Shown in pieces: positions 22,102 to 33,400 of a DNA stretch of 64,000 nucleotides. The notes under the pieces are model-generated. The model did no database searches, had not been told where the DNA came from, and saw only the letters and a list, made by a program, of their open reading frames with translations. The position numbers were made by a program, and so were the translations under genes. The stretch's first letter is position 1. Each line of letters begins with the position of its first letter. Location: positions 8,420,801-8,484,800 of the forward strand of contig NC_064044.1 in the NCBI RefSeq assembly GCF_932526225.1, read 5' to 3'. The stretch is from Nematostella vectensis (Eukaryota > Cnidaria > Anthozoa > Actiniaria > Edwardsiidae).

Positions 22102-25100
22102 ATGGATGCAACTCCAGAAGTTTCCCCCCAAAAAACGGACACTTCCCCAACTTCTCAATCCGAAAATCCTACAAAACCAATAGAACAATCTCCCGAACCT
22201 GCTGTTCAAGTCAAAAAGGGAACCAAGCGAAAAGCCCCCTCCGATAACAAGCTATACATTTGCGAAATTTGTCATGTCGAGTTAAACTCTGCGAGTCAGG
22301 CGTTTCAACATTTCCAAGGGAAAGCACATCTTGGGAAAGTACGAGTTCTTGAACAAGTTTCGGAGGTGGTAAGGACATTGTGCTTTAAGATTAAAGGGCT
22401 TTTAAGGTATTCTGTGGGAATTTAAAGTATGTGTTATTCATAACATAACATGCTTAGTCAGTGATACCAAACTGTTCCCTTGTCTTGTGTCCGAAAGATA
22501 GTCAAAACAGAGGGAAAAATACGGAAGTTTGAATAACACAAGATCGGTTCATTTTGATATTTGTAGAACTAATTTTTTTTATAACGCTTGGCTTTGAATA
22601 TTTAATATAAGATTTTTTTTCCGAATAAGATCGTTGATAAAAATGACAAAAGTAAACAATACACGAGCTTAGTAACTTATCATATTTTACCTTTTATTAA
22701 CTACAATTGAAAAAAACAACTAAATAATATTTTAGCCAAGACAAACGAAAAAATGTTTTGATTCCCAAATCGCCGTTTTAAAGACTTTATTTTATGAATT
22801 CAAGTGAAACTATTTAATTAAAGTTTATTATACTCTATTTAAACCCTAAACCACTAAAGTCTTTTAGACATAGCCCTAATGTATTTCACTGTCGTCGAGA
22901 TACATCCTCAGTCAGCAAAGCTGCAGAATTTTAATTCCTTATTGTCTCTATTTGGTTTATCAGGTTAAAGCTTATTCAATAATTTACCACAAATTAATTA
23001 TTAACTTAATTACTATGATGTTTTCATTTCGTTTTAGAAAACCATGAAAGCAAACATACTGTACAAATCATCTACACTGTAAACTTTTTTTAATGTTTAA
23101 TAAACAGTGACAATCAGTGCAGCAAAACATGTTTTTAAAGCAAACATGCCAGCATTTGGTTATTCACTGATAAGATCTCTAAAATATTCCAGTTAGTGGA
23201 GAACTTTGATCATCACATTTTTGTGATGACGGCTTCTAACAATGTATGTGTTTAGCAAGTGTTATGTGGGAAGACTGACACAGCTTTGAAAACTGATAAA
23301 GAATTGTGTTGAAGTTTTGTTCTGATGTGATTGGTGTTCTCAAAGAAGCTTATAAGCAACTGCTAACAAAAAGGAAGCTCAAGTTAATCACTTTTTTTTA
23401 CCCTAAAGACACCTTAACAATGTGTTTTATTGAAGGTGTTCTGTTTGAAAATGAAACATCTTTGAAAATTATAAAAGAATCATGCACTATTATCCTCATT
23501 TTCCTAGGGTTGGCTTCCAGCATTTGCTTACATAATGTAATGGCTCAAAATAATCACTTAGTCCTTGAATGACTGACGCCACGCTGATTACCTATGCTGG
23601 GTTCTCAGCATGGCCCCTAAGGGGGTACCTGAGGGTCATTATGTGCTGTTGTCTTATTGGGTCACCCAAAGAAAGCACCTACTGTTTATTATACTGACAA
23701 ACCAACCAGCAACAACAATATTTATCTTTCTCATGCAAACTTAGATGTGCTTAAAGGTGCTGTGTGACAAATGGTAAAAGTGCATTATTTTTATTTCATG
23801 TTTTATTTTGTAGACCATTGGTGGACACATACCAATATGATGTTAACACCCTCATATTTGGTTACTGTACATAAGAATGCCTTTTTTAGTTTCTTAAAAA
23901 GTTTCTAAAACACTAGTGGGACCTATTGAAAAATTATTGTTGCCATTGGAAATATTCATGATATTCTGCCGAGCATATAAGTGCTTACTTGCTGGACATT
24001 TGTCTACAGTTAATTATGAGGATTATTTGTTTAGCAGAGTCGCTCCCATAGGCTGATATTAAAAACATAGGGTAAATATCTGCTATCTTAAGATTTGTGG
24101 CAGGTGTTTGCATTTGATTATTGGTCATTGAAGGCAACAGCTTTAGTGAGAACTCTATATATACAGTTATGAATGTAACATTGCACTGTTAATACCCACT
24201 GTTTTTTTATTTTATTTTACCTAAAAAAAATTAACCTCAATTGTATACACTGTACATAAAAGCCAATAAAAATGTTTTTTTCCTTTTAATTTTAAATTTT
24301 GTTAAATTTACCTAACATATTGTATAATAGATGGCCAGCCTGACTACAAGAAAGTGGCAAACAAAAGAAAAATCCAAAGAAGCTATGTGCATTATCTTAC
24401 AGTTAAGTTAAATTTTAATGGTGTTTTATTTTTCTTCAGACCCAACCCCCTAAACCAGCCAAGCCTTTCACCCCTCATCTCAAACCTCCAAAACCCAAAC
24501 CTGGCTCCCATTTAGACCCAGACACGCACTGTCCCCTGTGCAAGAAATGGTTCAACTCCAGAGTACAGGCAGACTCTCACTACAGCGGGAAGGCCCACCT
24601 CACACAGGTGGACCTATACAACATGCAGCCAAAATTTAAGAAAACAAAGGAAGAGGAAGAGTTTGATAAATTGCTTGAAGAAGCCGATGCCATGACTCAC
24701 CAAGAAGTCAAAAATGTGAAAAACATCAAACTGGGCAAGAATGTTAAAACACAGCTGTACACATGTGAACCATGTAATATCACATTGAACTCTCAAAAGC
24801 AGATGTCGCAGCACTTACTTGGACTGAGACATAAAATTGTTGTGGGGAAAGCCCAGCCTCCCCCACCCCCTACCCCAGGGGAGTCAGGTATATGGTGACT
24901 TTGTCTGTGAAATTAGGCCCTTTTCCCTGCTATTGTAAATTTTCAGCCTGTCAAAATTCAGCCTGTAGGCTCTTAATCTCTAGGTTTTATTATGCAAGTT
25001 TTTACTGTAGCTTTAGAGAAGGGGGGGGGGGTAAAGTCATGGGTACGTTAATCAGCAATTGATCTAGCAAACATTTTTTTTAATCTCTGGTAAGGCAGCT

Positions 25101-26521
25101 TTGTATCTTTCTGGACAAGGACAAAAATCATAAAGTTTTACATTTTGTTTAAAGGTCTGCCTTGTCTGGAGAATCATATAATAGTTTTGAAAGGGATTTG
25201 ATAAGACATCGGTACTTGAGGCTCCACTTTTTAAACTAGGGGTTATTTTTTTTCTCTAGATAAGGACAGTTAAACTGGAAGACCTGTCATTTTTATAATA
25301 CCCCACCCCTATTCCCAGAGCCTCAAAACTTGAACACCCCTATCCCTTTCACTGGATTGAACCCCCAAGTAGTACCTTCTCCATACTCCCCTTAAACCAT
25401 TACAACTAAGTCTTATCTTTTGAACAGCTACCTGGGAAGGGCATCGCTACAAGAAGCTTGCCACAACACTACTGACCAAAGCATCACAGCAGTCCCCCCT
25501 TACTCCAAGCTGCCAAGCTCTTAGTCCAGGGGGGACTAAAATGGGCCAGTACTACTGCCAAGACTGTGACATCAGCATGAATTCCATCAAACAGATGGAG
25601 CAACACATGACCAGTGCCAGGCACAGAGATGGTTTAAAAGGTGGTGCAAAAAGGAAAAATAACAAGAACAAAGGGGCATCAGGTAAGTTTACCTTTATTG
25701 CAAAATAAATGCTGGCTAAAAAAGTGAGCAGTGATATTGGACTTGGTTTAATAGACAGGAGATGTAACCCCCCCTCCCCCCTCTTGCTTCCACTGTTTCC
25801 AATAAACAAACTACATTATTGTAGAGTTAGCTGCTGATCGGAAGGTACAGAATCCCCCCCCCCCCTCCCTCCAATATTTCTTGCTTCCATATTTCTTGTA
25901 GAGTTAGCTGCTGATTGGAAGAAACAAACAATTAAAATAAAAAATAAATGTACTGCTAAAATAAATGTAATGCTATTGATAAATTAGATTTAAAGCCATG
26001 TTACAGCATGTGTAATAATAGAATCTTATTTGAAATAATAGAATCTTTGAGGTGGCAGTAACTGCGGTAACTTTAAATGCGTAGGTTATTTTTATATTCC
26101 CAAATACCTCCTTGGTGACTTGTTTTTATTGTTTCTAGTTAACAAAAGCTTGATAACCCAAGGAAAAATACCACCTCTGTTCTCAAGCTTTGTAAAGCCT
26201 GACAAACCAGAACCCAACACATTCCTGGCATGTGCAAATGAGCTACCTTTAAATCTACAAAACACCAACACACCAGGAAACAATGACAGTCCAGTAATAA
26301 CGAAAAACAGCACTCCAACAATGAGATTTCAAGGAATTATGTCTTCAGAAACAACCTCTACTAATGATGTCCAGAGTAATGCGCCTAGTTTTCCAGGAAA
26401 TCAACTCAATCATCAGACTTGTACTTTATCATATAGTTCAGCTGGTACCATATCTCCTGGACAGACTCCATGTGTATCTCATGGACAGTGGACACCAAAC
26501 AATTATATGCAAATCTTCTGA
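22102..26521 (+). CDS. ZNF385-like protein with four matrin-type C2H2 fingers
   Basis: Exons 22102-22368, 24440-24887, 25428-25682 and 26139-26521 join in frame (phases 0, 1, 1) to give 450 residues. Four fingers follow the Cx2Cx12Hx5H spacing of the U1/matrin/JAZ type, at about residues 54-76, 120-142, 198-220 and 282-304. The NS-x-x-Q core (LNSASQ, FNSRVQ, LNSQKQ, MNSIKQ) and the HRD after finger 4 are typical of ZNF385 and ZNF346. Fingers of this type are known to bind double-stranded or structured RNA; ZNF385 relatives act in p53-related regulation in vertebrates. Linkers are Lys- and Pro-rich, with a Glu-rich helix before finger 3; the C-terminal ~130 residues look disordered. The start is the first ATG in frame. 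An exact ZNF385 versus ZNF346 assignment is not possible by eye. Confidence 0.88.
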
Positions 26522-26691
26522 AGTATAAGGATGTTTTTATTGTAATATCCAGCTTTTACTTCCGTAGAATTTTACAGGCTTCTTGTAGGCATAAAACATT
26601 GTTTCAGGGGGGGGGGAGTCTTCAGATTTTTAATGTATGAATTTTATATTGGTCCCCAGATGTACCCCTGTATAATATGGAGAAAAGAGAA

Positions 26692-26903
26692 TACAGTTGT
26701 TTGACAAAAGGTTGTCATCAACCGGCTTTGCGACTACGCGACAAACCCGCATGTAAGCATGGGTAAAAACCACTGAAGTGCCTAGCTGCATATATTAGCA
26801 ACCGCTACACCGTCTAAGTCTGAAGTTATGCAGTGGCTTATATATGCAGCTAAGCGCGTAGTTGCAAAGCCGGTTGATGACAACCTTTTGTCAATCGACT
26901 GTA
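26692..26903. mobile_element. Tc1/mariner-type MITE in the 3' UTR of the zinc-finger gene
   Basis: TA dinucleotides flank an element whose ends are CAGTTGTTTGACAAAAGG and, on the reverse strand, CAGTCGATTGACAAAAGG. The inverted repeat extends about 40 bp and resumes near the centre ('gctgcatatat'). A TA target and CAGT ends are typical of Tc1/mariner non-autonomous copies. It lies between the stop at 26521 and the AATAAA at 26986, so it should be part of the mature mRNA as a hairpin. Confidence 0.85.
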
Positions 26904-26985
26904 CACAGTATATTGGAAAAATGTTTACAAACATTAGTAAATGTGATGATGACCTTTGAGGAATTGGCATGATAAACATTGATAC

Positions 26986-26991
26986 AATAAA
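26986..26991 (+). terminator. Polyadenylation signal of the zinc-finger gene
   Basis: AATAAA lies about 465 bp after the stop and is followed by a GT-rich stretch. It is the best candidate 3' end, placing the hairpin MITE inside the 3' UTR. Confidence 0.6.
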
Positions 26992-27533
26992 GTTATCTCT
27001 GGTTCAAAGGTGATAGTGTTTCCCATTTCCTTTATCACCATAAATATTTCTTTTCTCTCTTTTGACCATCTCTATTTGCTTCATAAGCTACTGAAAACCA
27101 CCTTTGGGCTTCCCCAAGCATTGGCCTGCATGAAGGTCTTAGATGGTGTTATTGGGGAAACAGCTATGTAGTAGGCAAAAGATGGTCTTTTATCTTAGAA
27201 AACTTGATCCATAACCTTATTGGCTACCTTGTTGGAAGTTAGGCCACCACTCGTGGGACACATTTAGCCTCAAATCCAACACAACAGCTGATGAGCTGTT
27301 GATCAAATGGTGGCGATAGCAAGCAGATATTGGGGCCTTCACCCCAATCTCACATTTTTGGCCGAGCACTACGTCCGGAAAAACTGCTTTTCCGGGAGCT
27401 TTTAGAGGGCTTGCTTTGCAGGCTACTTCATGGTCTGGTTTACTTTTCACTTATGTGGTTACATGTCAACATAGAGTTCAGTAAATTCTAGTAGTAAAAA
27501 ATACATAGATGCAACAGCAAATATTTTCATTAA
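26992..27533. other. Spacer between converging genes
   Basis: I see no exon, RNA gene or clear repeat here. It separates the 3' ends of the ZNF385-like gene (+) and CREBL2 (-). Confidence 0.4.
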
Positions 27534-27539
27534 TTTATT
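27534..27539 (-). terminator. Candidate polyadenylation signal for CREBL2
   Basis: TTTATT on the + strand reads AATAAA on the - strand, about 1.1 kb after the CREBL2 stop. Another hexamer at about 28255 is nearer and would give a shorter 3' UTR. Confidence 0.35.
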
Positions 27540-28624
27540 GTTTCACACAATCAGAGTCAAGGCTCTACATGTTTTGGCTAAACAATAATATTATATAGAC
27601 AATTACAATTTGCAGATAGGGACAGATTTTACTTGCACTGGAAAATTACAGTACAATGTGTACCTCAGCAACCAAAGCTGTTTGAAAGCACGTTATATAA
27701 ACTGCCATAAGTTTGCATACAACAGTTTAGCAGCTGTAAATCTTTGTATGGCTAATGTTTGATCCATATTCAGTAAAACATTTTATGACGACAAATACTG
27801 TTCTAAACCACAATTGTCTGCAATAGGTAAATGGTAGAGAGTTATGTTACTTCAAGCATTTGTGGATCTAGTCTTACAATCGACCAAGGTCAAAATCTCA
27901 GTCAACATGCTGTCCAGATTTTGCATAATCTACCTTCCTATCCATTGGATGCTAACATTATATTCCTTAAGCTCTGGCTTTGTACATTCCAAAGCATGGA
28001 TAATCTGTAGCTGCATATAACACTGTACAGCTGTGTTATTTAAGAAAGTATATAAACACTGTACTAGGGTTTAGCTTTTACCTTATTTTTTTTTTGCAGT
28101 TGTTATGCTTATCATATCAAAAAGACATTAGATATGGCCAGATAAAAAAGTACTTTTTTACTGTCTCAACCCTATGGGCCTTGACTTGTTTGTGTTGTAA
28201 ATAAGTAGCTCACTCTAAATCCATCATATCAAATTAGATGTTCTCACAATCAATTTATTCCTTGCAGGAAAAAAATATTGAAATAAAGCAAAAGTTGGGT
28301 GTTTTATTCTAGAACACCCACACCCATCTGATGTATTTGGTGTTCTGTCAGCATTCACTGTTTACTCCCTTTAGGAATGGTTATAGAAAGTGTCAAGTCA
28401 AAAAAGGGACTGACCTGGAAATGTTATGATGGATGGGTGCTAACAATTTATTTTATTTTCTGGCTTAGTATGTATACCTAACATTCTGGAAAGCACTTGA
28501 GGATCTTAATTAAAGTGGTGGCCCAGTAGTGGGGCAACGCATACAAGGCTGCACAGACATCAGTGAGGTGGCAGACTGTGCGATTGCACCATGCCACCAT
28601 GGAAACCATGTGATCCACTTCCTC

Positions 28625-29656
28625 TTATCCACTCTTAGTCTTCTCAGTCTTCAAGAACTTGAGCAACTCTTTAGGATAGACTCCCTGGTCGATGGCTTTG
28701 CACCAGCGGACATACTGAAATCACATTAATATTACAACTGAGTATATACAAGCTCTAGAACCTTATGTAAGATACATAACAATGGCTCATTTACTCCTAT
28801 TTGCAACTTTGGAATCTATCAACTTGGATTTTTTCAGGGTACACAATCACTCTTAAAAAAGTGAATACCATTCCCTACCCCTTGCCTACAACTTTTTTTT
28901 TGGATTTTTGTAATACCTGCAAGAATTTGGGAAAGCAAAATATATAGTCCAAAAATTATGTGTCTCTTTTTTTTTTTTGTGACACAACACAGAAAGTCCC
29001 CTTCTTTAACCACACACAAAAATATTTTCCAGAACTGTGGTTTGTTGAACTTTAAGTGGAAACATTATATTTCATAACAATAATATGTGCACAACAACAA
29101 ACACTACCGATATAAATGGAACGGAGGTAATTTAAACGTACGACGGATAACAAGCAAGTTTCCAAGCTTCAGTTAAACGTCTATCTTTTTCTGACTCGGA
29201 GATTGGTTGTTTTAAAACAAGATATTTCCTGTTTTCCCCCAAATGGCAGGTCTGTAAAATACTACTCACCATGTCCAGCTCTTGGCGCAGTTTTGATACT
29301 TCGCTCTCTTTTCTCGTTACAGTGTCCTCCAAGCATTTGTAGCGAAGCTTCTTGCGCGCCCGACACTCTCTAGCAGATTGGCGACTGCGCTCAAGTTTTG
29401 CTTCTAAGTCTATTTGCGAGGGCTTTCTGCCTCTCTTTTTTCCCTCCAATTTACGGGGTGAGGTGATTTTAGGCGAATGTGGCGATTCGATGGAGGAATT
29501 GCTATCCACAGACGAAAAACTGTCGTGCTTTACTCGTCTTCGGCCACGTTTCCAAAATGGCCGTTCTTCGTCTTGTCCAATATGGTTAAATTTTCTTAAA
29601 ATTTCCTCCTCGTACGAAGAAACTTCCTCCATAACTTGGGAAGACGTTGAGGCCAT
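28625..29656 (-). CDS. CREBL2: CREBL2, small bZIP protein, two exons
   Basis: Exon 1 runs 29656 down to 29270 and ends ATG|gtgagt; exon 2 runs 28714 to 28625 and opens after 'gatttcag'. The join is phase 0 and gives 158 residues. The bZIP basic region reads RSRQSARECRARKKLRY (from residue 90) and is preceded by KKRGRKPSQIDL. As in vertebrate CREBL2, Ser replaces the usual bZIP Asn. The second exon encodes YVRWCKAIDQGVYPKE, matching the YKQWCMAMDQG segment of human CREBL2. Vertebrate CREBL2 is a nuclear CREB partner in metabolic regulation. The protein here has about 70 extra N-terminal residues with Ser-Pro motifs and loses the long C-terminal tail. Without exon 2 the frame would read through the donor for 45 residues. 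Transcription is divergent from CAMSAP. Confidence 0.92.
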
Positions 29657-30491
29657 CCAATTGTCTTATTTTGTCTCTCTTTGTTCGATTTTGCACTTGG
29701 TTTAACAGAGAGTGTAAATTCGTGCGAAAACGCCAGCTATCCGGTAGTTCTAGAGAACCAAAACATTATGATGTAATGAAATCGACGACAACATAACAAT
29801 ACAGTGGTTTCTACGGTGCTTGATAAGAAATTCTGGATAGACAATGGAAATCGAAGAACTTGTCAATCATATATTCCTATTTTTAGGTCCGATTGGCTCA
29901 TTCGATATCTAATAACAAACCTACGTGCAAATATTTGTAACCCCCGTGCGTCATATTCCCGCGAAATGGGTCTAGCAGCCAATCAGAGTCAGTGTTGTGT
30001 ATTTAGCCTTATAACTTGTGACAGTCATGTGACTATTCAGTACGTAAGTCCCATAAATAACTTTTCGTCCCTTCTTAGCCGGGGGCAAAATTCAGTCCCA
30101 GAATACAGCACCTTTGAATTTAGTCCCGTTTAGGGACTATATTTTGTAGCGCTTGACTGCGCATGTCTGGTGGCTCTAAATTTGAATGTTTCGAATGTGG
30201 CTCCGGAGTTTTCAACATAAACAAAATACTGGTTGATGTTTTGACGTACTTTTTATACTGTAAGTGGACTTTGCTAGAAAGTGCAATCATTGTTGGGTTC
30301 TTTTGCTAAGGAATGAAATGGGAGCTGACGAATAAGAGGTGTTTCTTTAGTGGCTCGCCGCAAAGTTTCACTCGACAATTCTTGATGGCAGATGTGAAGA
30401 CACCGGTATTATGGCAGACTTCGCGAATAGTTTGGGCCGAAATGGCAGACTTCTGATATAAATTAGATTCTGCGGTTATTCAACAATTATT
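29657..30491. promoter_or_regulatory. Divergent CREBL2/CAMSAP intergenic promoter region
   Basis: This 835-bp gap separates the start codons of CREBL2 (-) and CAMSAP (+), so both promoters must lie here or in unseen upstream exons. Visible elements include CCAAT-type boxes near 29890 and 29981 and a GC-richer patch near 30070-30160. I see no convincing TATA box. Confidence 0.5.
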
Positions 30492-33400
30492 ATGACCTCT
30501 AAAGAACCCCTCGACGATCTCGAAGTTGACAAGATTCCCATTCGAGTCACGGCACTCATAAACTATGACCCTTTTGAGGTGAGTTGCTTTTGTGTAGTTG
30601 TGGAATTTTGTGTAGCTCATAGTAAATGCCCTGTACTTTCACACCTCGCATCGATAATGACTGACCTTGTTTGTTATTAGCATTAACAAATAACGTCATG
30701 GATCCTGAGCGTTGATAGATAGACTATATATTTGATCCTATATTATAGCGAAACGTCAAGGAATTATCGCTTTGTTATAGTGATTTCTGCTTGTCTAAGT
30801 ATTTTTCTTTTGTGTTTTTGGCGATTATCACACGGCATCAGTTCGTTTTGCTAGATCAACGCTATGATTTAATATGTTATATTAAAGATAGCGAAACTCA
30901 TCAAATACAAGGCTTCACTCCCATTGCCTTTCAAAATATTCGGAGACAGTATATATACATTCATCTTTAAACGTGGTCTTCCAATTTGGTAAAGTTATAT
31001 TCATCTTTGGTGTGGCCTAATCTTGTGAAAATGTTTTCACTGCCATGGCTTTTAGACGAACTATATCAATTCAAATTCAAAACAGTGTTAACAACGTTAA
31101 CTTCCTTTGACAGTTTTCTTTGTATTTTTAATTCTTGTACAAAAATACCATTCATATATGTCCATGTATTATTCTGCTAATGAGTTCTATAAATATCTTT
31201 GATTGACCTCTATCAATCAAACAATCTCTTCAAGAGATAATGACACTTACAGAATATTTCTCCCTTTTTTGAGATGTATTATTCTTTTTTTCACTTAAGC
31301 ATAGTGTATTGTAAAGATTAAAGGCTTCAATCTATTTTTTGGCTGCCATTAAAAAAAACGCCTGTGCAGTATATTCTTTAACCTTTGAAAATGATAACTT
31401 GCATGTGCAAGCTAATCCAGAAATGGTGTGTGCTTAGCACACCAACAACCAACACATACAGCCACAGATGAACAAAAAAAGCAAATATCATGTTTTAACA
31501 TGTGAATTATAAGAATTGACGGAGTGCTGTGCACACATGTCAAGACATCTTTTATTAATCTCTGATAAATGTATCACTGAAGGGAAATTGATTTTTTCTG
31601 ATAGCTCTTCACGAGTTATCATGATGATAACTTGAAATACACCAAAAACTGGTAATCGACTATGCCAAATTTTCGTCTTTAATATGACTTCTTCAGAGCA
31701 GAAATAATTAGATATTTACCTAGCTCTGGTAATGTGAATGAACCCATAGTGTAGACAATTTACTGATAAGAGAACGAGTGGAGGTCTTGCGTAGGGTGCA
31801 CTGTACAGGGTGTGTTGTCTGAGAGGGTTCTCTTTTTGAAGAATCACAGAACCCAGGCCTATAGGCTGTTTTGGGGTTTGCGGGGTAAAAGCCACATTGT
31901 CACTAGTTTACTTCCGGAGGTCCAATGGAAACCCCAACTGACAAAAGTTGCTGGTTGTGAGAGGCTTGAAGCGAAATCTCAAAAAATATTATTCATTTTA
32001 AACATTAGACAAAAAGTAAACAGCAATAAAACATGAAGTAGCTGGGGGACCTCTGGCTGGTTGCTGGCTTGTTTGGCAGCCTTGTGCACTTGCCCTTTGG
32101 AACTTTTTTTGATTTTTTTTAATAATTCTAAATGTACATGTACATACACCCCTCCAGCTGGGCCTTTAAACTTTTTTACATTATACAGACATCATGCTCA
32201 AGGAAACAAAGGCTTTCCACATTTTGTCTATGACAGCGTTTCTTCCCAAAAAAGTTCAAACTTTAATAAAAAATAAGACAACGATTTAGTGTGTACTGAC
32301 TGAAAAGGAACATATTTCTGACGTTCCATTTTGGTATCTCAAAGAAAGAAACTATTTAATTCCATCAAAATAATTTTGATTTCATCAGTCAGTTTTAAAC
32401 TGGCTTAGGCTTCTGACGTGTCACGCCCCCAGACCTTTGGGAGTACCCTCAAAGTATGCTGGATCCTCGAGCATGATACATACATATGCTTGTACATAAT
32501 CTCTCTGCCAGTCCTAGCCAAGTCCTCTGAAATCAAAATCCAAATCTTCTATTTTTGAAAAATCACCAAGTCTTAGACTTCTTTACAAATCTATGCCACT
32601 GTTCCCTTCCTCTACACAAGAACAGGCCAAGCACCTGTGTTATTATTTTACATTTTGATATCTTGTCTAATTAGTGTTTTGGCTTTTAAGGCTAAGTTCT
32701 GTGCCTCCTTGTACTGGTTAGTATTCCGTGCTACAGAGGATGGTGGCCTTGAAGATATCCCATCTCAAGTGACAAGCCCCATACAGAGAGACTCTGAGGT
32801 AGTAATGATATGCATCGACGACTTCTTTGGTCCTTATATTGCTAACAGCCAATAAAAAACAACTAGAGGGCACCTCAGTTATCCTAGAATGACTGATTTT
32901 TATTGGTTGACCAAGCAACTGAGCTTGTGACCATAAAGAAATTGAATGATTTCACTGCTCACTTAATGAAAGTAAACACCCATCAGACACAAAAGTTTGA
33001 TTCAATTTCCAAATGAAACTTTTGGGAATGTACATATATAAGTCTCAGTACAAACTGGAGATTTCACAGTATGTAAAAAATAATTTTTACTTTTTATTCC
33101 TCCAGCGACGGATATCTATTAGGCCAGAAGTAATCAACTTTTTGGTCAATGGTGAGGTTTACGGCAAGGTGTGCGATGCCATATTCAAAAGTAGGGACCT
33201 TGTGATGGGCCATTGGGCTGTCATTCAAACCCTATCACGGCACGGATTCTACGTAGTGGAGAATGGAGATATCGCTGTCACAGACTCTGCACTTCAACAG
33301 AGAAAGCCATTTAGAAAAGTAAGCACAAAGCCCTTCAAATACTTTTAATAATGCTATTTTTATGCCCTCAACAGGCTTGAGTCACTTTTTCCTGTCAATT

